A DNA stretch of 64,000 nucleotides from NCBI GenBank assembly GCA_030425205.1, contig JAUIAP010000031.1:1-64000 (forward strand), written 5' to 3'. The notes under the pieces were generated by a model that worked only from the letters and a program-made list of their open reading frames with translations, searched no databases and had not been told where the DNA came from. This document shows positions 11,628-21,475 of the stretch, one piece after another; the stretch's first letter is position 1; each line of letters begins with the position of its first letter. Made by a program: the position numbers and the translations under genes. Source of the DNA: Anaerolineae bacterium. GTDB lineage: Bacteria > Chloroflexota > Anaerolineae > Promineifilales > Promineifilaceae.

Positions 11628-11820
11628 ACCTTTGCGGTCGTGATCGAAATTCCTGCGTCGGCCGATACCTATTTGGCTTCAGATCGGCCGCTTGGCATCT
11701 AACTGGAACGAACACCGCTCACACTATCCTACTTCGAGAATCCCCACGCCTTCTGCGCCAAAGAACCCAAGTGGTCAGCAATCCCAGCAAGCTCAGCGGT
11801 AGCATACCGCCAGCACGACC

Positions 11821-12069
11821 GCCCTCAATCATGCCTACTTCACGCAACGCAACTAGCGTGTTTCATTCGTCAAACAGCAAGGTCTCGACGGCGTGGTTGA
11901 ACCACCGCTGCTTTTGCAAAACTGCGTCTACGTATTGCAAGAAACACGCCGGGCGAATGTAGCCGCCGATATGTCAAATCGCTTGAGACAATGGGTTGAA
12001 ATGGTCGCGGCTCGGATAAGTGATCCCACCGTGCGGGCTTCTTTTAGCGCGCAATTCAAGGGCCTCTGA
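11821..12069 (+). pseudogene. Decayed C-terminus of a TPR/AfsR-type transcriptional activator
   Basis: An open stretch ending at TGA 12067-12069 encodes 'QNCVYVLQETRRANVAAD' and then 'VAARISDPTVRASF'. The 'A-x-x-I-S-D-P-x-x-R-x-x-F' ending matches the end of the intact activator at 12505-15792 (VEISDPEMREIF). The same frame is broken by an in-frame TAG at 11854-11856 and another about 70 bases earlier, and no start or DNA-binding part remains. I read this as the remnant of a lost regulator paralogue. The region 11628-11820 contains one TCGGCCGA copy and nothing else I can name. Confidence 0.4.
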
Positions 12070-12130
12070 GCTGACATAAATTCTGCAAGTGTGCCAAGTT
12101 ATGAAACTTATCGAGCAAAATCATGGCTTC

Positions 12131-12403
12131 TTAGCGATCTGCACCATCAGCATAACTCGTATCATAACCGTCATCCGGCATTGGATACGATTGACAGTAA
12201 CGGTCGATATAGGCAAAGGCAGCATCCAGCGATGGAAAGGGGATGCGCTCGCCGTCGATGGTGACGACAACACGTGGCTCACCTTGCTGACGAAAAATCC
12301 GTAGCAAAATGAGCGTATCGGTCGTCAACGGTGATGCTGATCTGCTCCAAGTCATAGTCGAACTCATTGTCGTTTGCCGTGCGCACTGACCAACTAGATG
12401 CAC
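12131..12403 (-). pseudogene. Small conserved-looking ORF, possibly frameshifted
   Basis: The 90-codon minus-strand frame has a convincing second half (EPRVVVTIDGERIPFPSLD, then FAYIDRYCQ) and a poor first half rich in Ser/Thr. In another minus frame, bases near 12330-12390 read N-E-F-D-Y-D-L-E-Q-I-S-I-T-V-D-D. That is acidic and regular, and would join smoothly to TLILLRIFRQQGEPR of the first frame. This pattern suggests a single-base frameshift near 12325 in a short protein of unknown function. It is not recognised. A genuine short CDS starting at an internal ATG remains possible. Confidence 0.35.
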
Positions 12404-12440
12404 GGCTGTCAGTAAATAGCAGTTAATTGCCGTATTGCCC

Positions 12441-12446
12441 TATAAT
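12441..12446 (+). promoter_or_regulatory. Consensus -10 box for the AfsR-like activator
   Basis: A perfect TATAAT lies 59 bases before the ATG at 12505. A longer reading frame could start at TTG 12427, but that would put this box inside the gene. The box therefore favours the ATG at 12505, with transcription beginning near 12453. No good -35 hexamer is visible. Confidence 0.4.
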
Positions 12447-12504
12447 TGGCACTATAACGATTACTTGCGACCAAGATGCGACCATACCAACCACATCTGC
12501 AACC

Positions 12505-15500
12505 ATGCTCAACTTAGCCCTTTTCGGCTCCCCCACAGTTACACAAAATGGCACTTCGGTCACGACTTTTCGCTCCGCAAAAAGCGTCGCGCTACTCGCT
12601 TATCTTGTGCTTGAACAGCAAGCGGCCCCGACGCGCTCGACGCTGGCGACGCTGTTCTGGTCTAATCAGGAGGAGCGCAAAAGTCGCCACAATTTGACAC
12701 AGACGCTGGCACGGCTGCGGCGGGATTTGGGTGACAGGGGCCGTGCATCGCGTTATTTTCAAACAAAGGGGCAAACGATCAGGCTGCGGGAGACTGCGGA
12801 GATTGCCTGTGATGTGGTGGTGTTTGAGGGGATTATCGGCCGAATTCACACCCACCCCCACGACGACATCACGACGTGCGACTCGTGTCAAAATGGCCTA
12901 CAGCAAGCGGTCAAGTTGGCAAGCGGAGAGCTGCTGGCAGGGTTTGAAGTGGGCGGTGGGGCAGAACTGTTTGAGGAGTGGCTCGTGCTGCGGCGTGAAT
13001 ATCTCTATCAGCAGCGGCTCGACGTGCTATACGAGCGAACCGAGGGACTACTGGCGCGAGGGGAGTTGAATGATGCGCTGCGCTATGCACGCGAGCAGGT
13101 TGCGCTAGAAAGCTGGCGCGAAAAGGCACATCAACAGTTGATGCGCGTCTTTGCAGGGCGCGGCGAGCGTGCGCTGGCGTTGCAGCAGTACCAGACGTGC
13201 GCGGCTGTGCTGCGCGACGAGTTGGGGGTTGCGCCTGAGCGCGAGACGGAGATGTTGCGTGAGGCGATTGAGCGCGGGAGGTTGACAGCGCGGCGTGAAT
13301 CGACCGAAATCGCCTCCTATCTGCCAGCCCCCACCACACCGTTTATCGGCCGCGAAACTGAGATCGCTCAGCTTTCTCAACGGCTCGAAGCACGCGCCTA
13401 TCGCCTAATCAGCATCGTCGGACCGGGCGGCATCGGCAAGACGCGCCTTGCGTTGGAGGTGGCACAGGCGTACATCGGCCGATTTGAGGACGGCGTGTTC
13501 TTTGTGCCGCTTGAAGGTGTCGCTGCCGCCTCCGACATTCCCGCCGCCATTGCGGCCGCGCTCGGTCTTATCTTTATCGGCGACGGCTCTCCCGACAAGC
13601 AGCTGCTCCGCGCCCTCAAAGAGCGGCGGCTTCTGCTAATCATCGACAATCTTGAGCACATTATCCAAGACAGCACACCCCTGCTGCTCCACCTGTTGGC
13701 GGGTGCGCCGCACATCGTGCTGCTGGTCACGTCGCGGCAAGAGCTAAACGTACAGGCAGAAGATCTGTTTCGTCTGCACGGTCTGCCCCATCCGACGGCG
13801 GTGGTAGACTTGTCCAGCGCGGGCGAGTTCGCGGCGGTGCGGCTGTTTGTAGAACGCGCCCATCGTCTCTCAAAGCGGTTCAAACTGACGGACGACAACG
13901 TACGGGCGGTCTGTGATATTTGCCACACGGTCGAGGGGTTACCGCTGGGCTTGGAGCTAGCCGCATCGTGGATACGTGACCTCGATGTACACGGCATTGC
14001 GGCCGAGTTGCAGCGCGACATCGACCTGTTGCAAACCGATCTGCACGACATTTCGCCGCGCCATCGCAGTTTGGCGAGCGTCTTTGACTATTCGTGGCAG
14101 CTGTTGACGGCGGAGGAGCGCGGGGTACTGATGCGGCTGAGCGTATTTCGTAGCGGGTTTGGATCGGCCGATGCGAACGCCATCGCCGCCGCCTCACCGC
14201 TCACGCTGCAACGGCTGCGTAAAAAGTCGCTGCTCCGCAACAGCGGCAGTCGTCGCTACAGTTTGCACGAGCTGATCCGCCAGCTTGCCGGGCGCAAACT
14301 CGCCGCTCAACCAGACCGTCTGCAACAATCGCAGCATTCGCACAGCCAGCACTACCTGAAACGCTTGGCAACAGAGGCGGCGCATCTCAACACGACGCGC
14401 GCCGCAGCGGTTGCCGCCGTGTTGCGGCAAGATTTAAACAATATCCGACGGGCATGGCGAATCGCAGTCGCCAACGAGGACGCCGCACTGCTGGCGTGCG
14501 CGGCCGACGGCATGCGCGAACTGTACTCACACAGCGGCTTCAACATTGAGGGGGCGCAGTTGTTGCAGTTTGCCAGCGAACGCATCGGCGATGAGGATGT
14601 GCTGCCGCTGCTTTTGGTCAACCAGTTGCTGCTGCTCGACGGGCGGTCGACGATGGCTGAGTTGGAGCCACTACGCGAGCGGGTGCTTACCCTGACGACG
14701 GGCAATCCCCGCTTCATAGACCTGCACATCCAGGTGTTGCTCTCCCGTGCCTACGATGTTCTGGAGGAGCGGCGGGACGGCGTTGCGGCATACGCTATCC
14801 TCCAAAAACTGTTAGACCGCTTAAATGAACAGGACGTCGGCCCAAAAACAGTCGCCCGCCTCTATTGTGCTAAAAGTCGCGTGCATCTGTTTGAGGGGGC
14901 GTTTGACCAAGCGGTAGAGGCGGCGCAAAAAGCACTCGCTATCTATCAATCGCTCGGAGATTTGCGCGGTCAATCAAGCGCCTACAGTGCGCTCGCGCCT
15001 GCCTACGCCGAAGGAAACCGCATCGGGCCGGGCTTGATTTGCGACCGTGAGGCGTTGCGTCTGTGTCAACTGCTCGATGATCAGGCGCGGCTGAGTGCAT
15101 GCCACAGCAATTTAGCCCACACCTATCTTCTGCTCGGCGCGTATGACGTGGCGCGTTCCCATCTTCTACAAACACTCGAACTAGCGCAAGCGCAGGGGGA
15201 TGAGTTGATGATTGCGCTTGGCAGTTGGACATACGCCAACGTGCTGATCGGATTGGGTGACGAGCACGCCGCCATCGACTACTTTCAGCGAGCAATCGAG
15301 CTGTTACAGACGCTCAATAAGAGCTACTTTCTAGGTGATGCATTGGTCGGTTGGGGGAGTTTGCAGCGGCGAATCGGCCGATTTGCTGCCGCCGAAATCA
15401 CGTTCAAAGAAGCGATTGCCCTAGAAAAAGACGAAGAACACATGCGGCTGACGGCGCTGATGAAGCTGGCTGAGCTCTATCTGGCGCAAGGTCGTATGGC

Positions 15501-15792
15501 GGAGAGTGTCGCGCTGGCCGATGAGGTGTGGACGTCCAGCGCACCAACCGGCGGGCGTGATTTGCCATCCCCGATTGAGACGCTGTTTCTCTGTCATCGC
15601 GTGTTCGCGCAGGCGGGTGACGCGCGCGCGGACGACGCGCTCGCGCTGGCGGCGGCGATGTTAGAACACACGGCAGTTGAGATCAGCGACCCAGAGATGC
15701 GCGAAATTTTTCTCTCGCATGAGCTGGTCAACCGCGCACTGCGCGCGACGCTGGAACGGCACACGAAGGTCACCAATCGCATTGGGCAGTAG
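12505..15792 (+). CDS. AfsR/SARP-like transcriptional activator (BTAD + NB-ARC + TPR)
   Basis: This protein has about 1095 residues from the chosen ATG. Residues 1-95 form an OmpR-like winged helix beginning LNLALFGSP, followed by a bacterial transcriptional activation domain (BTAD, about 100-250) with a CDSC pair. The AAA/NB-ARC module begins at TTPFIGRE with Walker A GPGGIGKT (residues 306-313) and a Walker B-like LLLIIDN. The last 450 residues are TPR helices. Proteins of this plan switch on target operons after binding a ligand through the TPR arm and ATP through the NB-ARC. It stands alone, so its target is unknown. The two genes downstream (16009, 17024) run in the same direction but after a 216-bp gap with their own promoter candidate. 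Confidence 0.88.
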   Translation: MLNLALFGSPTVTQNGTSVTTFRSAKSVALLAYLVLEQQAAPTRSTLATLFWSNQEERKSRHNLTQTLARLRRDLGDRGRASRYFQTKGQTIRLRETAEIACDVVVFEGIIGRIHTHPHDDITTCDSCQNGLQQAVKLASGELLAGFEVGGGAELFEEWLVLRREYLYQQRLDVLYERTEGLLARGELNDALRYAREQVALESWREKAHQQLMRVFAGRGERALALQQYQTCAAVLRDELGVAPERETEMLREAIERGRLTARRESTEIASYLPAPTTPFIGRETEIAQLSQRLEARAYRLISIVGPGGIGKTRLALEVAQAYIGRFEDGVFFVPLEGVAAASDIPAAIAAALGLIFIGDGSPDKQLLRALKERRLLLIIDNLEHIIQDSTPLLLHLLAGAPHIVLLVTSRQELNVQAEDLFRLHGLPHPTAVVDLSSAGEFAAVRLFVERAHRLSKRFKLTDDNVRAVCDICHTVEGLPLGLELAASWIRDLDVHGIAAELQRDIDLLQTDLHDISPRHRSLASVFDYSWQLLTAEERGVLMRLSVFRSGFGSADANAIAAASPLTLQRLRKKSLLRNSGSRRYSLHELIRQLAGRKLAAQPDRLQQSQHSHSQHYLKRLATEAAHLNTTRAAAVAAVLRQDLNNIRRAWRIAVANEDAALLACAADGMRELYSHSGFNIEGAQLLQFASERIGDEDVLPLLLVNQLLLLDGRSTMAELEPLRERVLTLTTGNPRFIDLHIQVLLSRAYDVLEERRDGVAAYAILQKLLDRLNEQDVGPKTVARLYCAKSRVHLFEGAFDQAVEAAQKALAIYQSLGDLRGQSSAYSALAPAYAEGNRIGPGLICDREALRLCQLLDDQARLSACHSNLAHTYLLLGAYDVARSHLLQTLELAQAQGDELMIALGSWTYANVLIGLGDEHAAIDYFQRAIELLQTLNKSYFLGDALVGWGSLQRRIGRFAAAEITFKEAIALEKDEEHMRLTALMKLAELYLAQGRMAESVALADEVWTSSAPTGGRDLPSPIETLFLCHRVFAQAGDARADDALALAAAMLEHTAVEISDPEMREIFLSHELVNRALRATLERHTKVTNRIGQ

Positions 15793-15883
15793 CTAGATAC
15801 GCATCTCGGCAAAATCTGAACAGCCTGTTCGTGCAGGCATGGAACTGCCACGCATTTGACTCTCTCAGTTCCGCTACGCATTC

Positions 15884-15912
15884 TTGTTGCAAATGCGTAA
15901 CAAAGCTACAAT
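15884..15912 (+). promoter_or_regulatory. Candidate sigma-70-type promoter for the cyclase-glycosylase operon
   Basis: TTGTTG at 15884-15889 and TACAAT at 15907-15912 are 17 bases apart. The predicted start near 15919 leaves a leader of about 90 bases before the ATG at 16009. This is a motif match only. Confidence 0.3.
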
Positions 15913-16008
15913 AGAACATGCGTACCACATCTTAAAACGCTAGCGGCCGTGTCGTAACAAAACATGGTCAGCGCTGAATCTGAACGAACAAAATAAGGAG
16001 AACCGCAG

Positions 16009-17013
16009 ATGATAGTGAATCCCCCAAAGTGGCAATCCCAAGATACGACGAATGCCGTTATTCAGTGGCTACTGGATTCTGATCCAGCCATCCGCTGGCA
16101 GGTGTTACGTGATCTAACTGATGCACCAGCAGAAGTCGTTGCGGCGGAACGCGCTCGCGTGGCGACGGAAGGCTGGGGAGCGCGGTTGCTGGCCCTGCAA
16201 GGGGCAGACGGTCAGTGGGCAGGGGGCGCATTATTCCCTGCACGCTGGTTTGAACCAACAAACAGCGAACGCGGCACTGGGCAGCCTTGGACTGCCACAG
16301 CCTACACACTCGAATACCTGCACGACTTCGGTATTGATCCACACAATGACAAGGTGCGGCGAGCGGTGGCGCAAGTGCGCGCAAACTGCCGCTGGGAACA
16401 TGACGGTCAACCATTTTTTGATGGCGAGGTTGAGCCGTGCATCAATGGGATGACCGTCATGTTGGGTGTTTACTTTGGACAAGACGTTGCCGCTGTGGTT
16501 GCACGGCTGCTCGATGAGCAGCTTGCGGATGGTGGGTGGAACTGTGAGGCGAAGAATGGGTCGGTGCGATCATCTTTCCATACCACGATTCGCGTCTTGG
16601 AAGGGTTGTTGGCGTATGAACGTGGGGTGGGGGAATCGGCCGAAATCAGCACAGCCCGCCGGCGTGGTGAAGAATATCTACTCGAACGCCAGTTGTCCCG
16701 ACGCAAAAGCACGGGGGCTGTCGTCGATCCTGCATGGCTTCAATTCTCGTTTCCAACCCGCTGGCATTACGATGTCCTGCGTGGCTTGGAATACTTTCGT
16801 GCAGTTGGGGAGCCGCCTGACCCACGGATTGATGAGGCGATTGCGCTGCTCCGCGCCAAACAGCAGGTTGACGGCAGATGGCTGCTGGAAAACACGCATC
16901 GCGGCGCAGTCCCCTTTGCGCTTGAGGACGGAGATGGTCGGCCAAGTCGCTGGAATACGCTGCGTGCCTTACGGGTGCTGGACTGGTATTCAGGACATAA
17001 CACAGGCAAATGA
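16009..17013 (+). CDS. Terpenoid-cyclase/prenyltransferase-fold (alpha/alpha toroid) protein
   Basis: This 334-residue soluble protein is preceded by AAGGAG. It has repeated cyclase-type helices with 'LLALQGADGQWAGG', 'LLDEQLADGGWNCE' and 'LLRAKQQVDGRWLLEN'. These are the Gln-x-x-Asp-Gly-x-Trp motifs of squalene-cyclase and prenyltransferase alpha/alpha barrels. The D-x-D-D catalytic acid motif of true squalene-hopene cyclases is not evident, and the protein is half their length. I therefore infer a single-barrel, perhaps non-enzymatic or prenyl-binding protein. Its stop TGA lies 10 bases before the next ATG, so it forms an operon with the glycosylase-like gene. Confidence 0.75.
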   Translation: MIVNPPKWQSQDTTNAVIQWLLDSDPAIRWQVLRDLTDAPAEVVAAERARVATEGWGARLLALQGADGQWAGGALFPARWFEPTNSERGTGQPWTATAYTLEYLHDFGIDPHNDKVRRAVAQVRANCRWEHDGQPFFDGEVEPCINGMTVMLGVYFGQDVAAVVARLLDEQLADGGWNCEAKNGSVRSSFHTTIRVLEGLLAYERGVGESAEISTARRRGEEYLLERQLSRRKSTGAVVDPAWLQFSFPTRWHYDVLRGLEYFRAVGEPPDPRIDEAIALLRAKQQVDGRWLLENTHRGAVPFALEDGDGRPSRWNTLRALRVLDWYSGHNTGK

Positions 17014-17023
17014 AGGAGACCCC

Positions 17024-18280
17024 ATGTTGACAATTGATAAGGAAATTGCGCGTCGTTTTATTCTCGGCAAACAGGGATTGTGGCCGGGACGACGCTGGCG
17101 CGGTAATGCGGGTGTGGCGCAAGCGATGCGCGAAATCGAATATCTGCAACTTGATCCATTGCAAATCATCGCGCGTAGCCACGACATCATGCTGCACAGT
17201 CGCGTGCTGGATTATACACCGGGTCTATGGGAAGACGTGACCTACGAGCAGCGCGACTTTTTTGATTGGGGTGGCTGGCTGGCGGTTCGGCCGATGGATG
17301 AACTCCCTCACTGGCGCGTCGTCATGCGCCGTGAGCGCGATGAGGGTGTGCGTCTTCGCAAATCAGCGCACGATCATGCCGATGCCATTATTGAAATGCG
17401 AGCCATCTTGCGTGAACGTGGCACCGTCAGTAACCGTGATTTCAAGATGGCAAATCGCAAACGGACAGACAACTATCGTGGGCGCAAGGATAGCGCGGTG
17501 GCGTTGTACTATCTGTGGCGCACGGGTGAAGTGATGACGCATCACCGCGAGAATTTTGAGCGCGTCTATGCGCTTACTGAAACGGTTGCGCCTGCACACC
17601 TCATCGTCGAGAGCAACGAGGATGAGGCTGACCGCTTCTTGATCAAAAAGGATATCAGCTTTTCTGGCTTGTCGCGGCTAAGCCGAGCGCAGGACGTGTT
17701 TTGTCGTCCTATGCCATCTAGTGAGTCTAGACAGATACGCGATGATCTGTTGGCTGATGGCGAACTCATCGAAGTGCAGATTGAAGGGTGGAAGGGGATG
17801 TATTATGCGCTTGCGACCGACGCCGAAATGCTAAACGATTTGAGCGCGGGACACATCCCGTCAGCATGGACACCGCTGGAAACATCCACAACTGAAGAGG
17901 TCATCTTTCTCGCTCCGCTCGATCCCGTCAGCGCACGGGGGAGAGCGAAAATTTTGTTTGACTTTGACTATGTGTGGGAGGTTTACAAGCCTGTCGAGAA
18001 GCGCAAGTTTGGCTACTACACGCTGCCTATTTTGTGGGGGGATAGACTTATCGGCCGATTTGACAGCAAACTCGACCGCACCACCAACACCTTCATTATC
18101 TTGGGTTTTTGGCTGGAAGATGAAACGCTTCGCACAAATTCTGACTTCGCGGAAGCATTGGCGCGTGGGTTTGCGCGGTTTGTGACGTTCTTGGGGGTGG
18201 AGAAGCTGGATATCAAGGCAGCGGGTGAACCGCTCAATCACTTGCTATTGGGATCGCTCCAGGGGCTGATACGAACTTAA
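17024..18280 (+). CDS. YcaQ/AlkX-type DNA glycosylase (HTH_42 family)
   Basis: This 418-residue protein starts at the ATG at 17024, just after AAGGAG that overlaps the stop of the preceding gene. The reading frame is open much further upstream, but only inside the neighbouring gene. The sequence fits the winged-helix HTH_42 family: an N-terminal helix with 'YLQLDPLQII', the 'RDFFDWGGW' region, and a C-terminal 'FDFDYVWEVYKPVEKRKFGYYTLPILWGDRLIGRFD' region. The Gln-Leu-Asp at residues 42-44 fits the Gln-hydrophobic-Asp motif reported for YcaQ-like enzymes, as opposed to Gln-x-Gln in AlkZ. Members unhook interstrand crosslinks or excise N7-alkyl bases. Substrate is inferred from family only. 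Confidence 0.85.
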   Translation: MLTIDKEIARRFILGKQGLWPGRRWRGNAGVAQAMREIEYLQLDPLQIIARSHDIMLHSRVLDYTPGLWEDVTYEQRDFFDWGGWLAVRPMDELPHWRVVMRRERDEGVRLRKSAHDHADAIIEMRAILRERGTVSNRDFKMANRKRTDNYRGRKDSAVALYYLWRTGEVMTHHRENFERVYALTETVAPAHLIVESNEDEADRFLIKKDISFSGLSRLSRAQDVFCRPMPSSESRQIRDDLLADGELIEVQIEGWKGMYYALATDAEMLNDLSAGHIPSAWTPLETSTTEEVIFLAPLDPVSARGRAKILFDFDYVWEVYKPVEKRKFGYYTLPILWGDRLIGRFDSKLDRTTNTFIILGFWLEDETLRTNSDFAEALARGFARFVTFLGVEKLDIKAAGEPLNHLLLGSLQGLIRT

Positions 18281-18375
18281 AATGTATCGTTGTTTATGAC
18301 GGGGCTACGCCAAATAGCGGATGAGGTACTCGTTTCTATTTGCTATTGTTAAGGGAAAAACACAAGGGGAAATCC

Positions 18376-18893
18376 ATGAACAATAACAATTACAAGCGAT
18401 TCGCAGCAATGATCGGGACATCAATGGTCGCAATGTACGTGCTGATGTATCTCAACACCTATCAGCTTTCACACGTCCGCTGGAGCGAAACCGCTTCTTC
18501 ATGACGTTCATCATGGGCGCCGCAATGGCCGTGATCATGTTGACGTTCATGCGCGGAATGTACAAGAGCGACAAGGCGAACATGGCGATTTACGTGGGCA
18601 GCCTCATCGTCTTTCTCGGCGCGCTGTTTCTCGTGCGCAGCCAAACGTCGGTGCAGGATGAGTCGTGGCTGCGGGCGATGATTCCCCATCACTCAATTGC
18701 GATTTTGACGAGCGAACGGGCGGAGATTGACGACGTGCGCGTGAAAGAGCTTGCCAATGAAATTATCGATGCACAGCGGCGCGAGATTGATGAGATGAAC
18801 TGGTTGTTGGAAGATATTGCTGAGAACGGGGCGGCGACGACACAAGCGGAAGCGGATGCGCGGCCTGTTCCCGATTTTTCAGCCAGCCCATAA
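18376..18893 (+). pseudogene. DUF305-family membrane protein gene, broken by a frameshift
   Basis: The gene starts at ATG 18376 after AAGGGG and encodes a first membrane segment (YKRFAAMIGTSMVAMYVLMYL), reaching Ser-Glu-Thr near 18490 before hitting TGA at 18502-18504. The next frame continues exactly where the family would: FMTFIMGAAMAVIMLTF, a further membrane helix, then 'RAMIPHHSIAI', the His-His motif of DUF305. It ends with 'ANEIIDAQRREIDEM'. Inserting one base in the run near 18490-18492 restores a single protein of about 172 residues. The breakage could be a real mutation or a one-base assembly error. DUF305 proteins are small helical proteins often linked to metal handling. Confidence 0.8.
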
Positions 18894-19022
18894 GAAATGG
18901 TTGCAGGAGCTCGCAACTCATAGAGCCAAGTGGCGCATCGGCACAGTTTCTCTTGCACAATCCGCATTGCAACATGCTTTCCGACTTATTTCTCTCCACT
19001 CAAACGGTGTTGCGTCCCTCTC

Positions 19023-21371
19023 TCAACTATCGTTCTGGACTAGTTGCATGATTTGAGAAGCAGTCAAAAGCTGTCCAATCTGCCATGCGTTGTCAAAAGC
19101 TGAACCAGCAAATTTTTGGCGTAGCGTCGTTAATAATCGTTCAAAGTGGATGAAATCGCTTCCCTCAACGTCGACATTTCTCCGACTGTTCAGTGATTGC
19201 ACAAAACTGAGCATTTGCGTCGCCACCTCTAATTTGCCTTCACCGATGTAGACACCCGCAATGGTTTGCAGCGTCCGAGCGACACTTCGCTCATCACCCA
19301 GATCAAAACTCAGCTCAAGACTCTGTTGAAAGTTCGTCAGTGCGACTTGATGCTGTTCTTGGCGTCGTGTGACTGCGCCGATGTTGTGTGAATTGATTGA
19401 CATGAGCCACTCGTAGCCGATCTCTGTCGAGAGTTCCAACGACTTTTCATAATAGCTCAACGCGCTATCATAACGCTGTTTTGCCCGCTCCACGCACCCA
19501 CAGGCATTGAGTAAACTGGCTGTTAGCCAAGGTTGTTGACTCTCACGCGCAGCGGCAAACCCCTGTTCCAGCCAACCCAACAGCTTTTCATCTTCTTCCA
19601 CCTCATGGTGGCTCATAACGATTCCTAAATAGGCAAAGGCGATCTCCGCTTGATTTTGTGACGCGACCGCAAGCTGCATAGCTTGGCGTGCATAGTGTGA
19701 TGCGAGCGCGTTGTTGCCAGCGAAATCGGCTGCCATCGCAGCACGGCCCAGCAGCTTGCCACGCGCAACTTCGAGCGGTAGACCGTCCGTCGCAGCGATC
19801 AGATCGCTGGCATAACGTAGCGCCAGTACAGAATGATTGTGATAGACCCAGTACTCGCCCAGTGCGCCCGCGAGTTGTAGCGCCTGCAGCCATGCACGTT
19901 TGTCGATGAAATAATCTAAGGCGGCGAGGAGATTGTCGTGTTCGGCCGATAATTCCGCCAATGTCTCCGCTGGCTTACCAGAATGGAGGCGTGGCTCCAT
20001 TTTTTGGGCAAATTGAAGATAGTAGTTGGCGTGACGCTGCAAAACGGCATCTAACTGAGTCGTTTTGTTTAGTTCAACGAGCGCAAATTCACGGATTGTC
20101 ACCAACGTGATGAAACGCAAATCGGCCGATTTCTCTGGATCACGTTTCAGGAGACTCATATCAACCAGTGCTGACAACAGATCTAATGCATTTTCTTGCG
20201 GCTCTGCGACAAATTGAGCCGCGTCAAGCGTGAACCCATTGACAAAAACACCGAGACGACAGAAGAATTCACGCTCGGCTGCGTTCAGCAAATCAACGCT
20301 CCATGCAATCGCCGTGCCTAACGTATGGTGACGCTCGTCCATATCGACGGCTCCCCGAGAGGTCAATATCTCTTGGCCTGTCAATCTTTCCAAAATTTCT
20401 TGCGGTTGCAAGAGACGAAGACGGGCGGCGACGATCTCTATGGCCAGCGGCACGCCATCTAAACGCGCACAAATTTCGGCAACGGCAAAGGCGTTCTGGC
20501 TGGTTAATTCAAATGTGGGAATCACGGCCGTTGCCCGTTCCACAAACAGTTGCACAGCGGGGTAGCTACCGATGCGCGCATCATAGTGTGTAGAAAGGTA
20601 GCCGGGCAATGCCAGCGGCTCAACAGGCAGTTGCCTTTCTCCTCGAATCCGAAGCGGAGAACGACTTGTCACAACGATCTTGAGAAGCGGACAACCCATG
20701 AGAAGATCCCGCACGATGTACGCGCCATCGAGTAGCTGCTCAAAGTTGTCTAGGATCAGCAACATCTGCCTTTCAAAAAGGGACTGTTTCAAGCTGTCCA
20801 GCGAATCCTTACGGCCTGAAATGACGATGCCCAACGATTGCGCAATGGTTGATGCAATCTGGTCTGTTTTGTGCGTGGCAGTGAGCGGGACAAAATAGAC
20901 GCCGTTGGGATAATCGAGAATGGCCGTTTCCCCCAATTTAATCGCAACCCGCGTCTTGCCGATACCGGGTGACCCGACGAGCGTGATCAAGCGCACATCA
21001 TCCTTTTTCAGCAACCTGTGGGCGTGTGTGACGATCTGTTCCCGTCCAATCAAGCTATCAAGCTGTGTCGGCAAATTGCTATCTGGAATAAAGTGGGTGC
21101 GCCATGGGGTTTGCGGGGATGAACGGCCGTTTATCTGAAACGGTTTTGTGGCTCTTGCAAATTGGATGAACGCCTCTTGGTCGCCCGCGTCGATACCGAG
21201 TTCTTGACGCAACAACTTGGCGATCTGTAAAGAGGGTCGTCTGCGTCCCGCTTCGATTTTGTAAATTGTTTCGGCGGAACAGTGGGTGCGTTCTGCGAGT
21301 GACTTTTGCGTGATCCCCAATGATTTGCGGCGACGCTTCAGCCAATCTCCAAATGTAATTTCTCGCTGCAT
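19023..21371 (-). CDS. XRE-NB-ARC-TPR regulator
   Basis: This protein has about 782 residues from the ATG at 21371, immediately before the Cro/C1-type helix-turn-helix (FGDWLKRRRKSLGITQKSLAERT). A start at 21410 would add 13 residues. The HTH occupies residues 5-60. The NB-ARC core begins at PTQLDSLIGRE, with Walker A GSPGIGKT (133-140), Walker B-like MLLILDNFEQLL and the sensor VVTSRSPL. TPR helices fill the last 350 residues (ALSYYEKSLELSTEIG, ALTNFQQSLELSFDLG). It is a STAND-type transcription factor related in plan to the activator at 12505 but with a different DNA-binding head. It converges on the DUF305 gene, and its 5' side faces a MITE-like element. Confidence 0.88.
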   Translation of the reverse strand: MQREITFGDWLKRRRKSLGITQKSLAERTHCSAETIYKIEAGRRRPSLQIAKLLRQELGIDAGDQEAFIQFARATKPFQINGRSSPQTPWRTHFIPDSNLPTQLDSLIGREQIVTHAHRLLKKDDVRLITLVGSPGIGKTRVAIKLGETAILDYPNGVYFVPLTATHKTDQIASTIAQSLGIVISGRKDSLDSLKQSLFERQMLLILDNFEQLLDGAYIVRDLLMGCPLLKIVVTSRSPLRIRGERQLPVEPLALPGYLSTHYDARIGSYPAVQLFVERATAVIPTFELTSQNAFAVAEICARLDGVPLAIEIVAARLRLLQPQEILERLTGQEILTSRGAVDMDERHHTLGTAIAWSVDLLNAAEREFFCRLGVFVNGFTLDAAQFVAEPQENALDLLSALVDMSLLKRDPEKSADLRFITLVTIREFALVELNKTTQLDAVLQRHANYYLQFAQKMEPRLHSGKPAETLAELSAEHDNLLAALDYFIDKRAWLQALQLAGALGEYWVYHNHSVLALRYASDLIAATDGLPLEVARGKLLGRAAMAADFAGNNALASHYARQAMQLAVASQNQAEIAFAYLGIVMSHHEVEEDEKLLGWLEQGFAAARESQQPWLTASLLNACGCVERAKQRYDSALSYYEKSLELSTEIGYEWLMSINSHNIGAVTRRQEQHQVALTNFQQSLELSFDLGDERSVARTLQTIAGVYIGEGKLEVATQMLSFVQSLNSRRNVDVEGSDFIHFERLLTTLRQKFAGSAFDNAWQIGQLLTASQIMQLVQNDS

Positions 21372-21475
21372 GGTGTCTGTCCCTGTGTTGGGTACGGCTC
21401 TGTACGACATTGTACGGATTTTTGTACGACTTTTCCATAGAAATGGATGCCGCCTCTGTGCTTTACTGTCTGTGT

